Shown in pieces: positions 8,115 through 16,473 of a DNA stretch of 64,000 nucleotides. The DNA is from Nonlabens sp. Hel1_33_55 (GTDB taxonomy: Bacteria; Bacteroidota; Bacteroidia; Flavobacteriales; Flavobacteriaceae), in assembly GCF_900101765.1 (NCBI RefSeq), contig NZ_LT627735.1, positions 2,635,501 through 2,699,500 of the forward strand. The letters run 5' to 3'. Under the pieces are notes generated by a model that was given only the letters and a program-made list of their open reading frames with translations, was not told the DNA's origin and ran no database searches. The position numbers and the translations under genes are program-made. The stretch's first letter is position 1. The number at the start of each line of letters is the position of its first letter.

Positions 8115-9242
8115 TTGAAAAACCCTATCTACATACACGACGCCTCATTAATATCTCCATTAGGCGAGATGGGATTTGATAGCGATCAGACTTTTTTTTG
8201 CTCTCAAAACGGAACAATAGTCGGTAAGCTCGATAAAATAAACGAGGAGTCTATTTCCTCTTTACGCGATGAAAATTCTCAATACCAAAAACTAGACAGG
8301 TCAACCTTAATGGTCATACTTGCAGCACGCAAGCTAAAACTGGATTCAAAGGATGTTGCTATAAACATAGGATCTAGTCGTGGAGCTACTACCATCTGGG
8401 AAGATTTTCATGCAGAATTCATCAAAACAGGACAAGTGCCTGTACAGACATCACCGTTGACGACTTTGGGTAATGTAAGCAGTTGGGTAGCTCAAGACTT
8501 GGGTACAGAATCTACTGCATTTTCACATTCCATTACCTGTGCTACCGCAGCGCATTCGATTTTGAATGCGATCGCATGGTTGGAAAGCGGCATGGCAACC
8601 AGTTTCATAGCTGGTGGAACTGAAGCACCTCTAACCGATTTCACTATCGCTCAAATGAAGGCGTTGAGAATCTATTCTAAAGAAAAAGGTGAATATCCTT
8701 GCCGTGCCTTAGACCTGAATAAATCGAGTAATCAAATGATTCTGGGAGAAGCTGTAGCTTGCATGCTGCTTTCAAAAGAACCCTCACAAAATGGCATCAA
8801 AATCACCGATTATGGAACAGCGATAGAGCAATTGAAATCTGCTACATCGATGAGTTCACAGGGTTTAGGTTTTCAAAAATCAATGAAACAAGCCATCGGT
8901 AAAATTTCTTTAGAGGAAATTGACGCCATTATAACCCATGCGCCAGGAACTATTCAAGGCGATGCGTCAGAGATGGCTGCCATTACTAGCGTTTTTGGAA
9001 AAGTATATCCTCGTTTATTTAATAACAAGTGGCAGTTGGGACATTCTTTAGGTGCCAGTGCTGCCGTTAATATTTATATGGCGATGCAATTATTAAACGG
9101 TGAGTCCATGTCTCAAATTCCCTATATGTCTGATCAGGTGATGAATCCTCGAGGGAACGTCGCACAGCCCAGCAAGATTTTGATCAATGCAAGCGGTTTT
9201 GGTGGCAATTGCGTTAGCATTCTCATTGAAAAGGAAAATTAG
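8115..9242 (+). CDS. Beta-ketoacyl synthase-like protein of the biotin operon
   Basis: 375-residue thiolase-fold protein related to ketoacyl-ACP synthases. A possible triad is visible: Cys in SITCATAAHS, His in ITHAPGT and His in LGHSLGASAAV. The lysine usually found before the last His motif (K-x-x-x-GH) is not in its normal place. The gene starts with TTG at 8115, 64 bp after bioA, and lies within the biotin cluster, so it may help build or handle the pimeloyl precursor. That role is inference; a general FabF/FabB is less likely given its short length and divergence. Confidence 0.72.
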   Translation: MKNPIYIHDASLISPLGEMGFDSDQTFFCSQNGTIVGKLDKINEESISSLRDENSQYQKLDRSTLMVILAARKLKLDSKDVAINIGSSRGATTIWEDFHAEFIKTGQVPVQTSPLTTLGNVSSWVAQDLGTESTAFSHSITCATAAHSILNAIAWLESGMATSFIAGGTEAPLTDFTIAQMKALRIYSKEKGEYPCRALDLNKSSNQMILGEAVACMLLSKEPSQNGIKITDYGTAIEQLKSATSMSSQGLGFQKSMKQAIGKISLEEIDAIITHAPGTIQGDASEMAAITSVFGKVYPRLFNNKWQLGHSLGASAAVNIYMAMQLLNGESMSQIPYMSDQVMNPRGNVAQPSKILINASGFGGNCVSILIEKEN

Positions 9243-9315
9243 CAACATAAGGATTGGCCATATTTTGTTTTATTTTTGATTCAGCCCGTTGGTCACTAAT
9301 CAGGTCTATAAGTTT

Positions 9316-10278
9316 ATGAAGTTTACAGGTGTTTTATTGTTTTTGATATGTTCCGCTTTCGCTAAAGCGCAAATAGACCCAAACATCTTTGATCAATTCA
9401 GCAGTGAGTTCGTGATTATCGACGGCTACAAAATAAATCTTGAAGTGAAGGGCGATGGTGACGCCATATTTTTCTTGCCTGGTGGTCCGGGAAACTCGCA
9501 CGACTACATGCAGGGCAATTTTGGACAATATTATAAATCGAACAAAGTCGTATTTTTTGACTGGTTGGGAAGAGGAAAGTCAGACAACGCAAAAAACAAG
9601 GATGAATACAGCGTCGATGCAGATGTGGAGATGATTGAGAAGATCAGAAAACATCTGGACCTGGATAAAATCTCACTCGTGGGACATTCCTACGGTACCG
9701 TTCCCGCGCAGGCTTATGCCATTAAATACGGAGATAAACTTGATAAGATGGTGCTGATCAATGGTTTTCATAGTGGTGCAATGTGGCAGGCGAACTGTGA
9801 TAGTTACAATCATTATGCAAAAACCCATTTTCCAGAAAAATGGGTAAAGGTAGATTCCTTAAGAGCATTGGGATATGTGTCAACAGATAAGCCATTACAA
9901 GATTTATACGGTACTTTTCCAACCAAGTACATTTATTACCACAATACTAATTTGCAGCAAAATGTTCCCACAACCGATTATCGCGGTTGGGCAAATGAGG
10001 TCTACGAACAAATTATAGGACCTGATGGTGATTTTGACGTGAGCGGTAGTATGATCCAGCAGGATTATCGTAGAAAACTGAAGGACGTTGAAGCAAAGAC
10101 CTTAATAATTGCCGGTAGATATGATGGTGTTTCTACGCCAGAATTTGCTGTCCAGTACAAAACCTATATGCCACAGGCTCAATTTGAAATGTTTGAGCAA
10201 AGTGGCCATAATCCATACCTTGAAGAACCAGAGAAATTCTATCAGCTTTTTGAAGAATTTTTTGAGATAAAAAATTGA
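9316..10278 (+). CDS. Exported alpha/beta hydrolase, proline-iminopeptidase-like
   Basis: 320 residues from the ATG at 9316; the frame is open 9 codons further to a TTG at 9289, but the ATG gives a clean signal peptide (MKFTGVLLFLICSAFAKAQ). Motifs of the S33/alpha-beta hydrolase family: FLPGGPGNSHDY (oxyanion HGGPG-like loop), DWLGRGKSD, nucleophile GHSYG, and near the C terminus an Asp in AGRYDGVS and His in SGHNPYLEEPEKF. It sits between the KAS-like gene and bioB, 2 bp before bioB. Because it is exported, it is unlikely to be a BioH-type pimeloyl-ACP ester hydrolase; its substrate is unknown. A one-mismatch palindrome encodes AFAKA at the end of the signal peptide. Confidence 0.78.
   Translation: MKFTGVLLFLICSAFAKAQIDPNIFDQFSSEFVIIDGYKINLEVKGDGDAIFFLPGGPGNSHDYMQGNFGQYYKSNKVVFFDWLGRGKSDNAKNKDEYSVDADVEMIEKIRKHLDLDKISLVGHSYGTVPAQAYAIKYGDKLDKMVLINGFHSGAMWQANCDSYNHYAKTHFPEKWVKVDSLRALGYVSTDKPLQDLYGTFPTKYIYYHNTNLQQNVPTTDYRGWANEVYEQIIGPDGDFDVSGSMIQQDYRRKLKDVEAKTLIIAGRYDGVSTPEFAVQYKTYMPQAQFEMFEQSGHNPYLEEPEKFYQLFEEFFEIKN
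9354..9369. repeat. Dispersed palindrome copy, in the exported hydrolase
   Basis: One mismatch (CGCTTTCGCTAAAGCG); read AFAKA at the end of the signal peptide. Confidence 0.75.
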
Positions 10279-10280
10279 AT

Positions 10281-11381
10281 ATGTTGACCAATCCAAGACA
10301 TGACTGGACTAAGGAAGAAGTCCTTGAAATATATAACAAGCCTATTATGGAATTGCTGTACGACGCAGCGACCGTGCATAGGGAATATCACAACCCAAAC
10401 CAAGTTCAGGTTTCAACCTTGCTTTCCATCAAAACTGGTGGTTGTCCAGAAGATTGTGGCTACTGTCCGCAAGCCGCACGTTATCATACTGATATTGAAG
10501 GTAACGATCTGATGTCTGTACAGCAGGTAAAAGCCCAGGCGTTGCGCGCAAAATCAGGCGGAAGTTCCAGAGTTTGCATGGGAGCTGCCTGGAGAAACGT
10601 AAAGGACGGACCAGAATTTGACCAAGTACTGGAAATGGTGCGAACCATTAACAAACTGGACATGGAAGTTTGCTGTACGCTGGGAATGATCACAGAAAAT
10701 CAAGCTCACCGTCTTGCAGAAGCTGGATTATATGCCTACAACCACAATCTAGACAGTAGTGAGGAATACTACAAGGAAGTGATCTCCACAAGAGGTTATC
10801 AAGACCGATTGGACACCATAGGTAACGTACGTAAGACCAATGTGACCGTTTGTAGTGGTGGTATCATAGGAATGGGTGAGGATGTCGCAGATCGCGCAGG
10901 AATGCTTGTGGCTCTTGCGAGTTTGAGTCCGCAACCAGAAAGTACGCCTATCAATGCTTTGGTGGCTGTTGAAGGAACACCGCTGGAAGAGCAACAACCA
11001 GTTTCCATCTGGGAAATGATACGTATGGTAGCTACCACTAGAATTGTAATGCCACAAACCCAAGTTCGTTTAAGTGCCGGTCGCAGAGATATGAGTCGTG
11101 AAGGGCAGGCGATGTGTTTCTTTGCTGGAGCTAACTCCATTTTTGCTGGTGATAAGTTGTTGACCACACCTAATCCAGATGTAAACGAGGATATGGAAAT
11201 GTTCGAATTATTGGGATTACAGCCTATGAAGCCTTTCGTGAAAAAGGCACAACCAGAAAGCGTGGAAGCTCAGTATTCAAAATACAAGGATCAAGGCGAG
11301 AAACCTCGCTGGACACGTCCAGATCACAAGATTGAGCGTAATGAGCAGGCCAAGGAAATGGCTAAGGCTGCGAAACCATAA
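10281..11381 (+). CDS. bioB: Biotin synthase
   Basis: 366-residue radical-SAM enzyme that inserts sulfur into dethiobiotin. The 4Fe-4S cysteines are C55, C59 and C62 in GGCPEDCGYC. Other family signatures: VCMGAAWRNVKDGPEF, EVCCTLGMI, YNHNLDSSEEYY, RLSAGRRDMS and FFAGANSIFAGDKLLTT. The ATG at 10281 is preferred over a TTG two codons upstream. The charged C-terminal tail (KMERN-type, rich in K/E) is somewhat long. Last gene of the biotin cluster. Confidence 0.95.
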   Translation: MLTNPRHDWTKEEVLEIYNKPIMELLYDAATVHREYHNPNQVQVSTLLSIKTGGCPEDCGYCPQAARYHTDIEGNDLMSVQQVKAQALRAKSGGSSRVCMGAAWRNVKDGPEFDQVLEMVRTINKLDMEVCCTLGMITENQAHRLAEAGLYAYNHNLDSSEEYYKEVISTRGYQDRLDTIGNVRKTNVTVCSGGIIGMGEDVADRAGMLVALASLSPQPESTPINALVAVEGTPLEEQQPVSIWEMIRMVATTRIVMPQTQVRLSAGRRDMSREGQAMCFFAGANSIFAGDKLLTTPNPDVNEDMEMFELLGLQPMKPFVKKAQPESVEAQYSKYKDQGEKPRWTRPDHKIERNEQAKEMAKAAKP

Positions 11382-11645
11382 ATTGTATCGCCTATCAGTC
11401 ATCCATTGACTGTGCGCTTTGCTAGTTTATTAAACGTGTTGAGGATGGATTCTCTCGAAACGCTTATAAGCAACGAGTGAGTCAGATGGTGTGCAATTTT
11501 GATTGAGCTAGTATTTATATAAAACCTCATTTGAGTTTCTGCTTAATAAACGATTAGACCTTACATAAATTTTGAGAAACCTGCTGGCAATCCTTTTGTA
11601 TATTGCATTGACTGAGTTTGACTCGGCAAAAATGATCAGTAATAG

Positions 11646-12524
11646 ATGAGCGAGTTGAACCTCAAAGAAATACCCAGATACAAAACCCTTTCTAAAAAGG
11701 AGTTTATAAAAAATTACCTGAAACCACAAAAACCTGTGGTTATCGAGCAATTGACAGAAGACTGGCCAGCCTACGAAAAGTGGAATCTAGAATACATCAA
11801 CAAGATCGCTGGAGACAAAACAGTCCCTTTGTATGATGATAGACCAGTAAAGCATGATGAAGGATTCAATCAAGCACATGCCGAAATGAAGATGACTGAT
11901 TACATTGATCTGCTCAAAAAGGGCCCAACCAATTTCAGAATATTTCTCTACAATATCATGAAGGAAGTTCCATCCCTTCAAACTGATTTCAAATACCCAG
12001 ATCTAGGAATGAAACTGATCAAAGGGTTGCCTATGATGTTTTTTGGCGGTACAGATTCAAAGGTGTTCATGCACTACGATATTGACTTCACCAACATCCT
12101 ACACTTTCACTTTCACGGTAAAAAGCGTTGTATTATCATGGATCCATCGCAATCCAAATTCATGTACAAAGTTCCAAACGCGTTAATTACTCGCGAGGAT
12201 ATTGACTTTAGTAATCCAGATCTTCAAAAGTGGCCTGCCCTAAGAAAGGTTCAAGGACACGTTTGTGAATTAAATCACGGTGAGATGTTGTACATGCCAG
12301 AAGGTTATTGGCATTATATGCACTATCTCAATCCAGGTTTTTCCATAAGCTTGAGATCATACCCACGTAAGATCAAGAACTTGAGTAAGGCACTTTACAA
12401 TATATTTATCATGCGACATTATGATAATTTGATGCGCCGCTGGAAAGGTCAGGACTGGATCGATTATAAAAATGAGAAGGCTGTTACACGCACTAACAAG
12501 CGATTGAAAATTAATCAGGAATAA
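11646..12524 (+). CDS. Cupin-like (JmjC-type) protein
   Basis: 292 residues of the Cupin_8/JmjC-like family, typical of Fe(II)/2-oxoglutarate hydroxylases. The N terminus KEFIKNYLKPQKPVVIEQL is the usual lead-in ('strive for the donor'-like segment); the metal site is probably H-x-D in MHYDIDFTN plus a distal His in YMPEGYWHYMHYL. HFHGKKRCIIMDPSQS is the central strand signature. Substrate unknown. It is preceded by about 260 bp without a gene and ends 14 bp inside the convergent recX gene. Confidence 0.75.
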   Translation: MSELNLKEIPRYKTLSKKEFIKNYLKPQKPVVIEQLTEDWPAYEKWNLEYINKIAGDKTVPLYDDRPVKHDEGFNQAHAEMKMTDYIDLLKKGPTNFRIFLYNIMKEVPSLQTDFKYPDLGMKLIKGLPMMFFGGTDSKVFMHYDIDFTNILHFHFHGKKRCIIMDPSQSKFMYKVPNALITREDIDFSNPDLQKWPALRKVQGHVCELNHGEMLYMPEGYWHYMHYLNPGFSISLRSYPRKIKNLSKALYNIFIMRHYDNLMRRWKGQDWIDYKNEKAVTRTNKRLKINQE

Positions 12525-13035
12525 GTTCCTTGGCCTTGGCATAGACTAGGTGTGATTCCCAGCCACGATAGAGTAGATAGTCCGCGAGTTTTTTGCGTCG
12601 CTTGAATTTATTGGTTTCTGTGAGTTGGCTGACTCGCTTTCGCGAAAGCGAATCAAAAGTCTTCAAGTAATCTCCGTCAGGAATCTCGGCAAGACCTATA
12701 TCAATGGTTCTTTTATTCAAACCACGCATCTTCAGTTCGCGCACAATCCTAACACGACCCCATTTCTTGATACGGAATTTCCCACCAGCAAAAACCTTAG
12801 CAAACCTAGTTTCATTCAGAAAATTATGCTGCAATAAATGCGGTATGATCTGATCAATGGCATCGTCAATCATTCCAATCTTTTTAAGCTTGCGCTCTAC
12901 GTCCTGATGGCAACGCTCTTGATAGGCGCAAAAGTGTTCTGCGGCTCTTGTGGCTTCTTCGACGCTGTAAGATTTTTGAGGTTCTTTCAAGTTATAAAAA
13001 TAGACATTGTAAAAGGGAATAGGGAAGCTACTCAA
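12511..13035 (-). CDS. recX: Regulatory protein RecX
   Basis: 174-residue RecX family protein, a modulator of RecA filaments. Three helical repeats are visible, with the typical segments CAYQERCHQDVERKLKKIG, LNETRFAKVFAGGKFRIKKWG and LKMRGLNKRTIDIGL, ending in LADYLLYRGWESHLV. The embedded palindrome at 12635-12650 is read here in the third frame as SLSRKR. Convergent with the cupin gene (14-bp overlap of 3' ends). Confidence 0.9.
   Translation of the reverse strand: MSSFPIPFYNVYFYNLKEPQKSYSVEEATRAAEHFCAYQERCHQDVERKLKKIGMIDDAIDQIIPHLLQHNFLNETRFAKVFAGGKFRIKKWGRVRIVRELKMRGLNKRTIDIGLAEIPDGDYLKTFDSLSRKRVSQLTETNKFKRRKKLADYLLYRGWESHLVYAKAKELIPD
12635..12650. repeat. Dispersed palindrome copy, in recX
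   Basis: Perfect core; on the coding strand read SLSRKR, the third possible frame. Confidence 0.85.
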
Positions 13036-13061
13036 TAGTGATTTGCTATGAATGGTTAAAC

Positions 13062-13097
13062 AAAAAAACGCCTACAAGTCAAGCCTGTAGGCGTTTT
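13062..13097 (-). terminator. Terminator of the RNase E/G gene
   Basis: A 12-bp stem (AAAACGCCTACA / TGTAGGCGTTTT) with a 9-base loop lies just downstream of the leftward ribonuclease gene. On the minus strand it ends in a run of T. It may also stop rightward transcription. Confidence 0.85.
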
Positions 13098-13113
13098 ATA
13101 GTTTTAATAGTCG

Positions 13114-14658
13114 TTAGGGCAATTCTTTGCCATCCTTATCTGTGAAATGAAATTCCAGAAAAGTGTATGCGTCTCTAGGCATGACCTTGATCCACTTTCT
13201 ATGTTTTGCAAACCATTTTGACCTTACTGACGGGTAGCCTTTTGTGATAAAAGCAGCGACAAAGGGATGCGCATGAAGCGTTACCTTTTTCTTTCCTGCC
13301 TTCAAATGGCGTTCTAGCTCATCTGTAATCTTTTGGATAGTCAAAATTGGTGCTTGTATTTCACCATCACCATTACCGTCTGGATTTTCTTCCCTGGTTT
13401 TGATGTTGACTTCTTGACGCACACGCTGGCGCGTGATTTGTATCAAGCCAAACTTTGATACCGGTAGTATCTTATGTTTTGCACGCTCGTCAGACATTTC
13501 ATCGCGCATGTGCTCATAGAGCTTTTTGCGATTTCCTGCCTGTCGCATATCGATAAAATCGACTACGATAATACCGCCCATGTCACGCAGTCTTAATTGT
13601 CTAGCAATCTCTGTAGCTGCGATCATGTTGGTCTCTAGTGCCGTATCCTCCTGGCTATCTGCCTTGTTGGAACGGTTACCAGAGTTGACGTCTATCACGT
13701 GCATAGCTTCTGTATGTTCTATGACTAGGTAAGCACCTTTACTCATAGAAACGGTACGGCCAAATGACGTTTTGATCTGACGCTCGATCCCATGTTTTTC
13801 AAATATGGGAACTCGTGGGTTGTGGTATTTTACGATATTTTCTTTATGTGGAGCAATGGTCTTAAGGTAATCCTTGATTTCATTGCAAACTTCCTCATCA
13901 TCCACAATTATGGACGTATAGCTGTCATTAAAGACATCACGCATGAGGGAATTGGTACGACTAACTTCTGACATCACCTTAGTAGGATAACTGGCGCGGT
14001 GTAGTTTACTGCACATGTTTTCCCAGCGAGTCATTAGATTAGTTAAATCCTGATCCAGTTCTGCTACTAATTTACCTTTGGCAACGGTGCGCACAATGAC
14101 ACCAAATCCTTCAGGTTTAATACTTTTTACCAGTCTTTTAAGTCTACTCTTTTCTTCTCGATCCTCAATCTTTTGGGATATGGAGATTCGGTCAGAGAAT
14201 GGAACTAGAACCACATAACGTCCAGGAAGGGAAAGCTCTGCGCTGAGGCGAGGTCCTTTTGTGGATATGGGTTCTTTTACTACCTGTACGAGTACAGGCT
14301 GGTTGGGAGCAACGACATCTGTAATAGAGCCGCTTTTCTCAAGTTCTTTCTCAACCTTTATGTCTTTAAGAGCGTAGTTTTTAAGTCTACCGCTTATGAC
14401 TTGTTTAGTGAATTTAAGTTGGGTTAAATATCCTGGTCCTAGGTCGTGATAGTGTAGAAAACCATCTTTTTCATAACCTACATCCACAAAGGACGCATTG
14501 AGACCAGAAAGCACCTTGCGGGTTTTGGCAATAAAAATATCGCTTACCGCAAACTTATTTTCATCTTCATCTGCATGAAGCTCGATTAGCCTACCATTCT
14601 TGGTAAGAGCATAATCGATTTTTGTAGCACCGGAACGGATAATAATTTCTTTATCCAT
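13114..14658 (-). CDS. rng: Rne/Rng family ribonuclease (RNase G-like)
   Basis: 514-residue RNase E/G family endoribonuclease. It has an N-terminal S1-like region (FVDVGYEKDGFLHYHDLGP), the catalytic core with MHVIDVNSG and GIIVVDFIDM (metal-binding Asp residues of the DNase I-like domain), and QITRQRVRQ near the end of the core. Like RNase G it lacks the long disordered scaffold tail of RNase E. RNase E/G enzymes cut single-stranded A/U-rich RNA in mRNA decay and rRNA maturation. It follows the HU gene and a 30-residue basic protein on the same strand. Its leader (about 14,660-14,787) is structured. Confidence 0.92.
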   Translation of the reverse strand: MDKEIIIRSGATKIDYALTKNGRLIELHADEDENKFAVSDIFIAKTRKVLSGLNASFVDVGYEKDGFLHYHDLGPGYLTQLKFTKQVISGRLKNYALKDIKVEKELEKSGSITDVVAPNQPVLVQVVKEPISTKGPRLSAELSLPGRYVVLVPFSDRISISQKIEDREEKSRLKRLVKSIKPEGFGVIVRTVAKGKLVAELDQDLTNLMTRWENMCSKLHRASYPTKVMSEVSRTNSLMRDVFNDSYTSIIVDDEEVCNEIKDYLKTIAPHKENIVKYHNPRVPIFEKHGIERQIKTSFGRTVSMSKGAYLVIEHTEAMHVIDVNSGNRSNKADSQEDTALETNMIAATEIARQLRLRDMGGIIVVDFIDMRQAGNRKKLYEHMRDEMSDERAKHKILPVSKFGLIQITRQRVRQEVNIKTREENPDGNGDGEIQAPILTIQKITDELERHLKAGKKKVTLHAHPFVAAFITKGYPSVRSKWFAKHRKWIKVMPRDAYTFLEFHFTDKDGKELP

Positions 14659-14719
14659 GATTCCAATTGTTTAATCACCTCTAAGGATATATAGAAGTGA
14701 CAAATTATACATTTAGTTG

Positions 14720-14772
14720 GACACACTTAATTTGTATAGTGTGTCTCCCGAACGGGTTGTACGATGCAACCC
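14720..14772 (-). other. Structured leader upstream of the RNase E/G gene
   Basis: Three consecutive hairpins can be drawn: GACACACT/AGTGTGTC (14,720-14,727 with 14,738-14,745), CCCG-AA-CGGG (14,747-14,756), and GGGTTG/CAACCC (14,754-14,759 with 14,767-14,772); the last two overlap and could be alternatives. They lie between the upstream terminator and the ribonuclease start, so they would be in its 5' untranslated RNA. RNase E of E. coli controls its own mRNA through a structured leader; the same here is only inference. Confidence 0.4.
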
Positions 14773-14787
14773 TATGTCAAAGAACAA

Positions 14788-14824
14788 AAAAAGAAAAAGT
14801 AGTACTAGACTACTTTTTCTTTTT
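14788..14824 (-). terminator. Terminator overlapping the end of the 30-residue basic protein
   Basis: A perfect 16-bp stem (14,788-14,803 with 14,809-14,824) and a 5-base loop. On the minus strand the upstream arm is the last coding bases of the small gene including its TAG stop, and the downstream arm runs into ACTACTTTTTCTTTTTTT. The Lys-rich C-terminal codons therefore double as a terminator arm. Confidence 0.75.
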
Positions 14825-14902
14825 GTGACGATTAGCGCGACGACGCTTTTTACGTTTGTGGGTCGCTACCTTATGTCTTTTTCTTTTTTTACCGCTTGGC
14901 AT
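14810..14902 (-). CDS. 30-residue highly basic protein
   Basis: Short ORF, ATG at 14,902 and TAG ending at 14,810, lying between HU and the RNase E/G gene on the same strand, 12 bp from HU. The product begins MPSGKKRKRHKVATHKRKKR and ends RHKKKK: 21 of 30 residues are Lys, Arg or His, and there is no acidic residue. Such composition is typical of tiny ribosomal proteins or RNA-binding tails. I recognise the MPSGKKRKRHK start as recurring in Bacteroidota genomes, but I cannot assign a function. A terminator overlaps its stop codon. Confidence 0.75.
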   Translation of the reverse strand: MPSGKKRKRHKVATHKRKKRRRANRHKKKK

Positions 14903-14914
14903 ATCTCTTATATT

Positions 14915-15205
14915 TTACTTTACTTTTACGTTTGATTTTACACCTTCAACAAATACTTTGGCAGGTTTAAATGCCGGTATATTGTGTGCAGGTATTTTGA
15001 TAGTTGTGTTCTTGGAAATGTTACGTCCAGTTTTTTCAGCTCTAGTTTTTACAATGAAGCTACCAAAACCACGTAAGTAGACGTTCTCGCCAGTCTCAAG
15101 GGATCCTTTCACTTCGTCCATAAAGGATTCAACTGCTGCTTGCACCTCAGTCTTCTCCATTCCCAGTTTATCTGAAATTTTTGATACGATATCTGCTTTA
15201 GTCAT
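14915..15205 (-). CDS. hup: HU family DNA-binding protein
   Basis: 96-residue nucleoid protein. It begins MTKADIVSKISDKLGMEKTE and has VYLRGFGSFIVKTRAEKTGR followed by the arm segment IPAHNIPAFKPAKVF, the proline-containing DNA-intercalating region of HU/IHF. It bends and coats DNA. First of a leftward set with the 30-residue basic protein and the RNase E/G gene. The ATG at 15,205 is the only sensible start. Confidence 0.94.
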   Translation of the reverse strand: MTKADIVSKISDKLGMEKTEVQAAVESFMDEVKGSLETGENVYLRGFGSFIVKTRAEKTGRNISKNTTIKIPAHNIPAFKPAKVFVEGVKSNVKVK

Positions 15206-15248
15206 GTTTACTGTTAAATTTTATTATTAGGGTTTCTGAAACAGGGCG

Positions 15249-15256
15249 CAAATATA
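15249..15256 (-). promoter_or_regulatory. Candidate -7 element of the HU gene
   Basis: On the minus strand the sequence TATATTTG matches the Bacteroidota -7 consensus, about 44 bp upstream of the HU start codon. The -33 element is not clear at ideal spacing. Confidence 0.4.
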
Positions 15257-15334
15257 GTCTTTATTGCAATTTAAAAATCCCTAATTGATTAAATTTTAAG
15301 AAGATATATCTTTCTACAAGGCATTTTTGCATCT

Positions 15335-16381
15335 ATGAATTTTTCTAACAAGCTCATTTCTTGGTATCAACTAAATAAAAGGGACCTACCGTGGCGACAT
15401 ACTCTTGATCCTTATTATATATGGTTAAGCGAGATAATCTTGCAGCAAACGCGTGTGAATCAAGGGTTACCGTACTATGAGCGATTTGTAGAGACTTTTC
15501 CAAATGTGGAAAAACTAGCCGCAGCACCTCAGGAAGAAGTCCTCAAGTTGTGGCAAGGTCTAGGTTACTACTCCAGAGCCAGAAATTTGCATGCTGCTGC
15601 CATGCAAGTCGTCGAGAATGGCGGCAAATTCCCAGATAGCTATGCTGATTTGCTCAAATTAAAGGGCATAGGCGATTACACGGCCGCTGCCATTGCAAGT
15701 TTTGCATTTAATGAATCGGTGGCCGTTGTCGATGGAAATGTTTACCGAGTGCTTTCCAGAATCTATGGAATTGCCACACCCATCAATTCTACAAGTGGTA
15801 TTAAGGAGTTCAAAAAGCTCGCTCAAAAGTTAATAGATCCAGACCATCCAGCGGCGCACAATCAGGCCATCATGGAATTTGGTGCGCTGCAGTGTGTTCC
15901 CAAAAATCCTGATTGTGACATTTGTCCCTTCCATCAAGATTGCCTGGCATTTAAAGACAACAGGATTGAGGAATTACCGGTAAAGATCAAGAAAACCAAA
16001 GTACTCAACCTTTTCCATCACTACCTGGTCACGATTACACCTTCGGGAAAAACGGTACTGCAGGAACGCCCACAAAGTGGTATCTGGGCAGGGCTCTATG
16101 AGTTTCCGTTTGTGGAGGCAAGTGGTGCATTGCTGCCCGTGGAACTTACAACTGCTCGAGAATTTAAGGATGTTTATAATGGTGTTCGCTTTCGCGAAAG
16201 CGTATACAATCAACAGCCCATCATTCACAAGTTGAGCCATCGCAAGATTCACGCTTATTTCTGGATCATTCACATAGAAACAGAAGTCGATGATGCCATC
16301 AATGTTGAAGATGCGAGAAGCAAGCCGCTACATATTCTCATGGAGCGTTTTATGACTCAATTCTGGCCGCAGCGAGCTTAA
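15335..16381 (+). CDS. mutY: A/G-specific adenine glycosylase
   Basis: 348-residue base-excision repair enzyme that removes adenine paired with 8-oxoguanine. The catalytic Glu is in LSEIILQQTRV, the helix-hairpin-helix is LKGIGDYTAAAIASFAF, and the second catalytic Asp is in VVDGNVYRV. A 4Fe-4S cluster motif C-x6-C-x2-C-x5-C is intact (CVPKNPDCDICPFHQDC). The C-terminal NUDIX-like 8-oxoG recognition domain follows, and a palindrome there reads RFRES (16,187-16,202). It heads the run mutY-ssb-gldE-gldD that is conserved in gliding flavobacteria. Confidence 0.95.
   Translation: MNFSNKLISWYQLNKRDLPWRHTLDPYYIWLSEIILQQTRVNQGLPYYERFVETFPNVEKLAAAPQEEVLKLWQGLGYYSRARNLHAAAMQVVENGGKFPDSYADLLKLKGIGDYTAAAIASFAFNESVAVVDGNVYRVLSRIYGIATPINSTSGIKEFKKLAQKLIDPDHPAAHNQAIMEFGALQCVPKNPDCDICPFHQDCLAFKDNRIEELPVKIKKTKVLNLFHHYLVTITPSGKTVLQERPQSGIWAGLYEFPFVEASGALLPVELTTAREFKDVYNGVRFRESVYNQQPIIHKLSHRKIHAYFWIIHIETEVDDAINVEDARSKPLHILMERFMTQFWPQRA
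16187..16202. repeat. Dispersed palindrome copy, in mutY
   Basis: Perfect core in the C-terminal NUDIX-like domain; read RFRES. Confidence 0.85.
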
Positions 16382-16473
16382 TTTAAACTACTGTTTAACA
16401 CGATATTATCTAGGCGTATGACCCGTGCTTTTTCTATATTTGTAGACTTTTTTAAAATCAATACAGACTAATT

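Noticed and set aside
14717..14935. Rightward 72-codon frame over the basic-protein gene
   Set aside because: It is antisense to the HU end, the 30-residue gene and the terminator; its Thr/Phe-rich product is the reverse reading of Lys/Arg codons.
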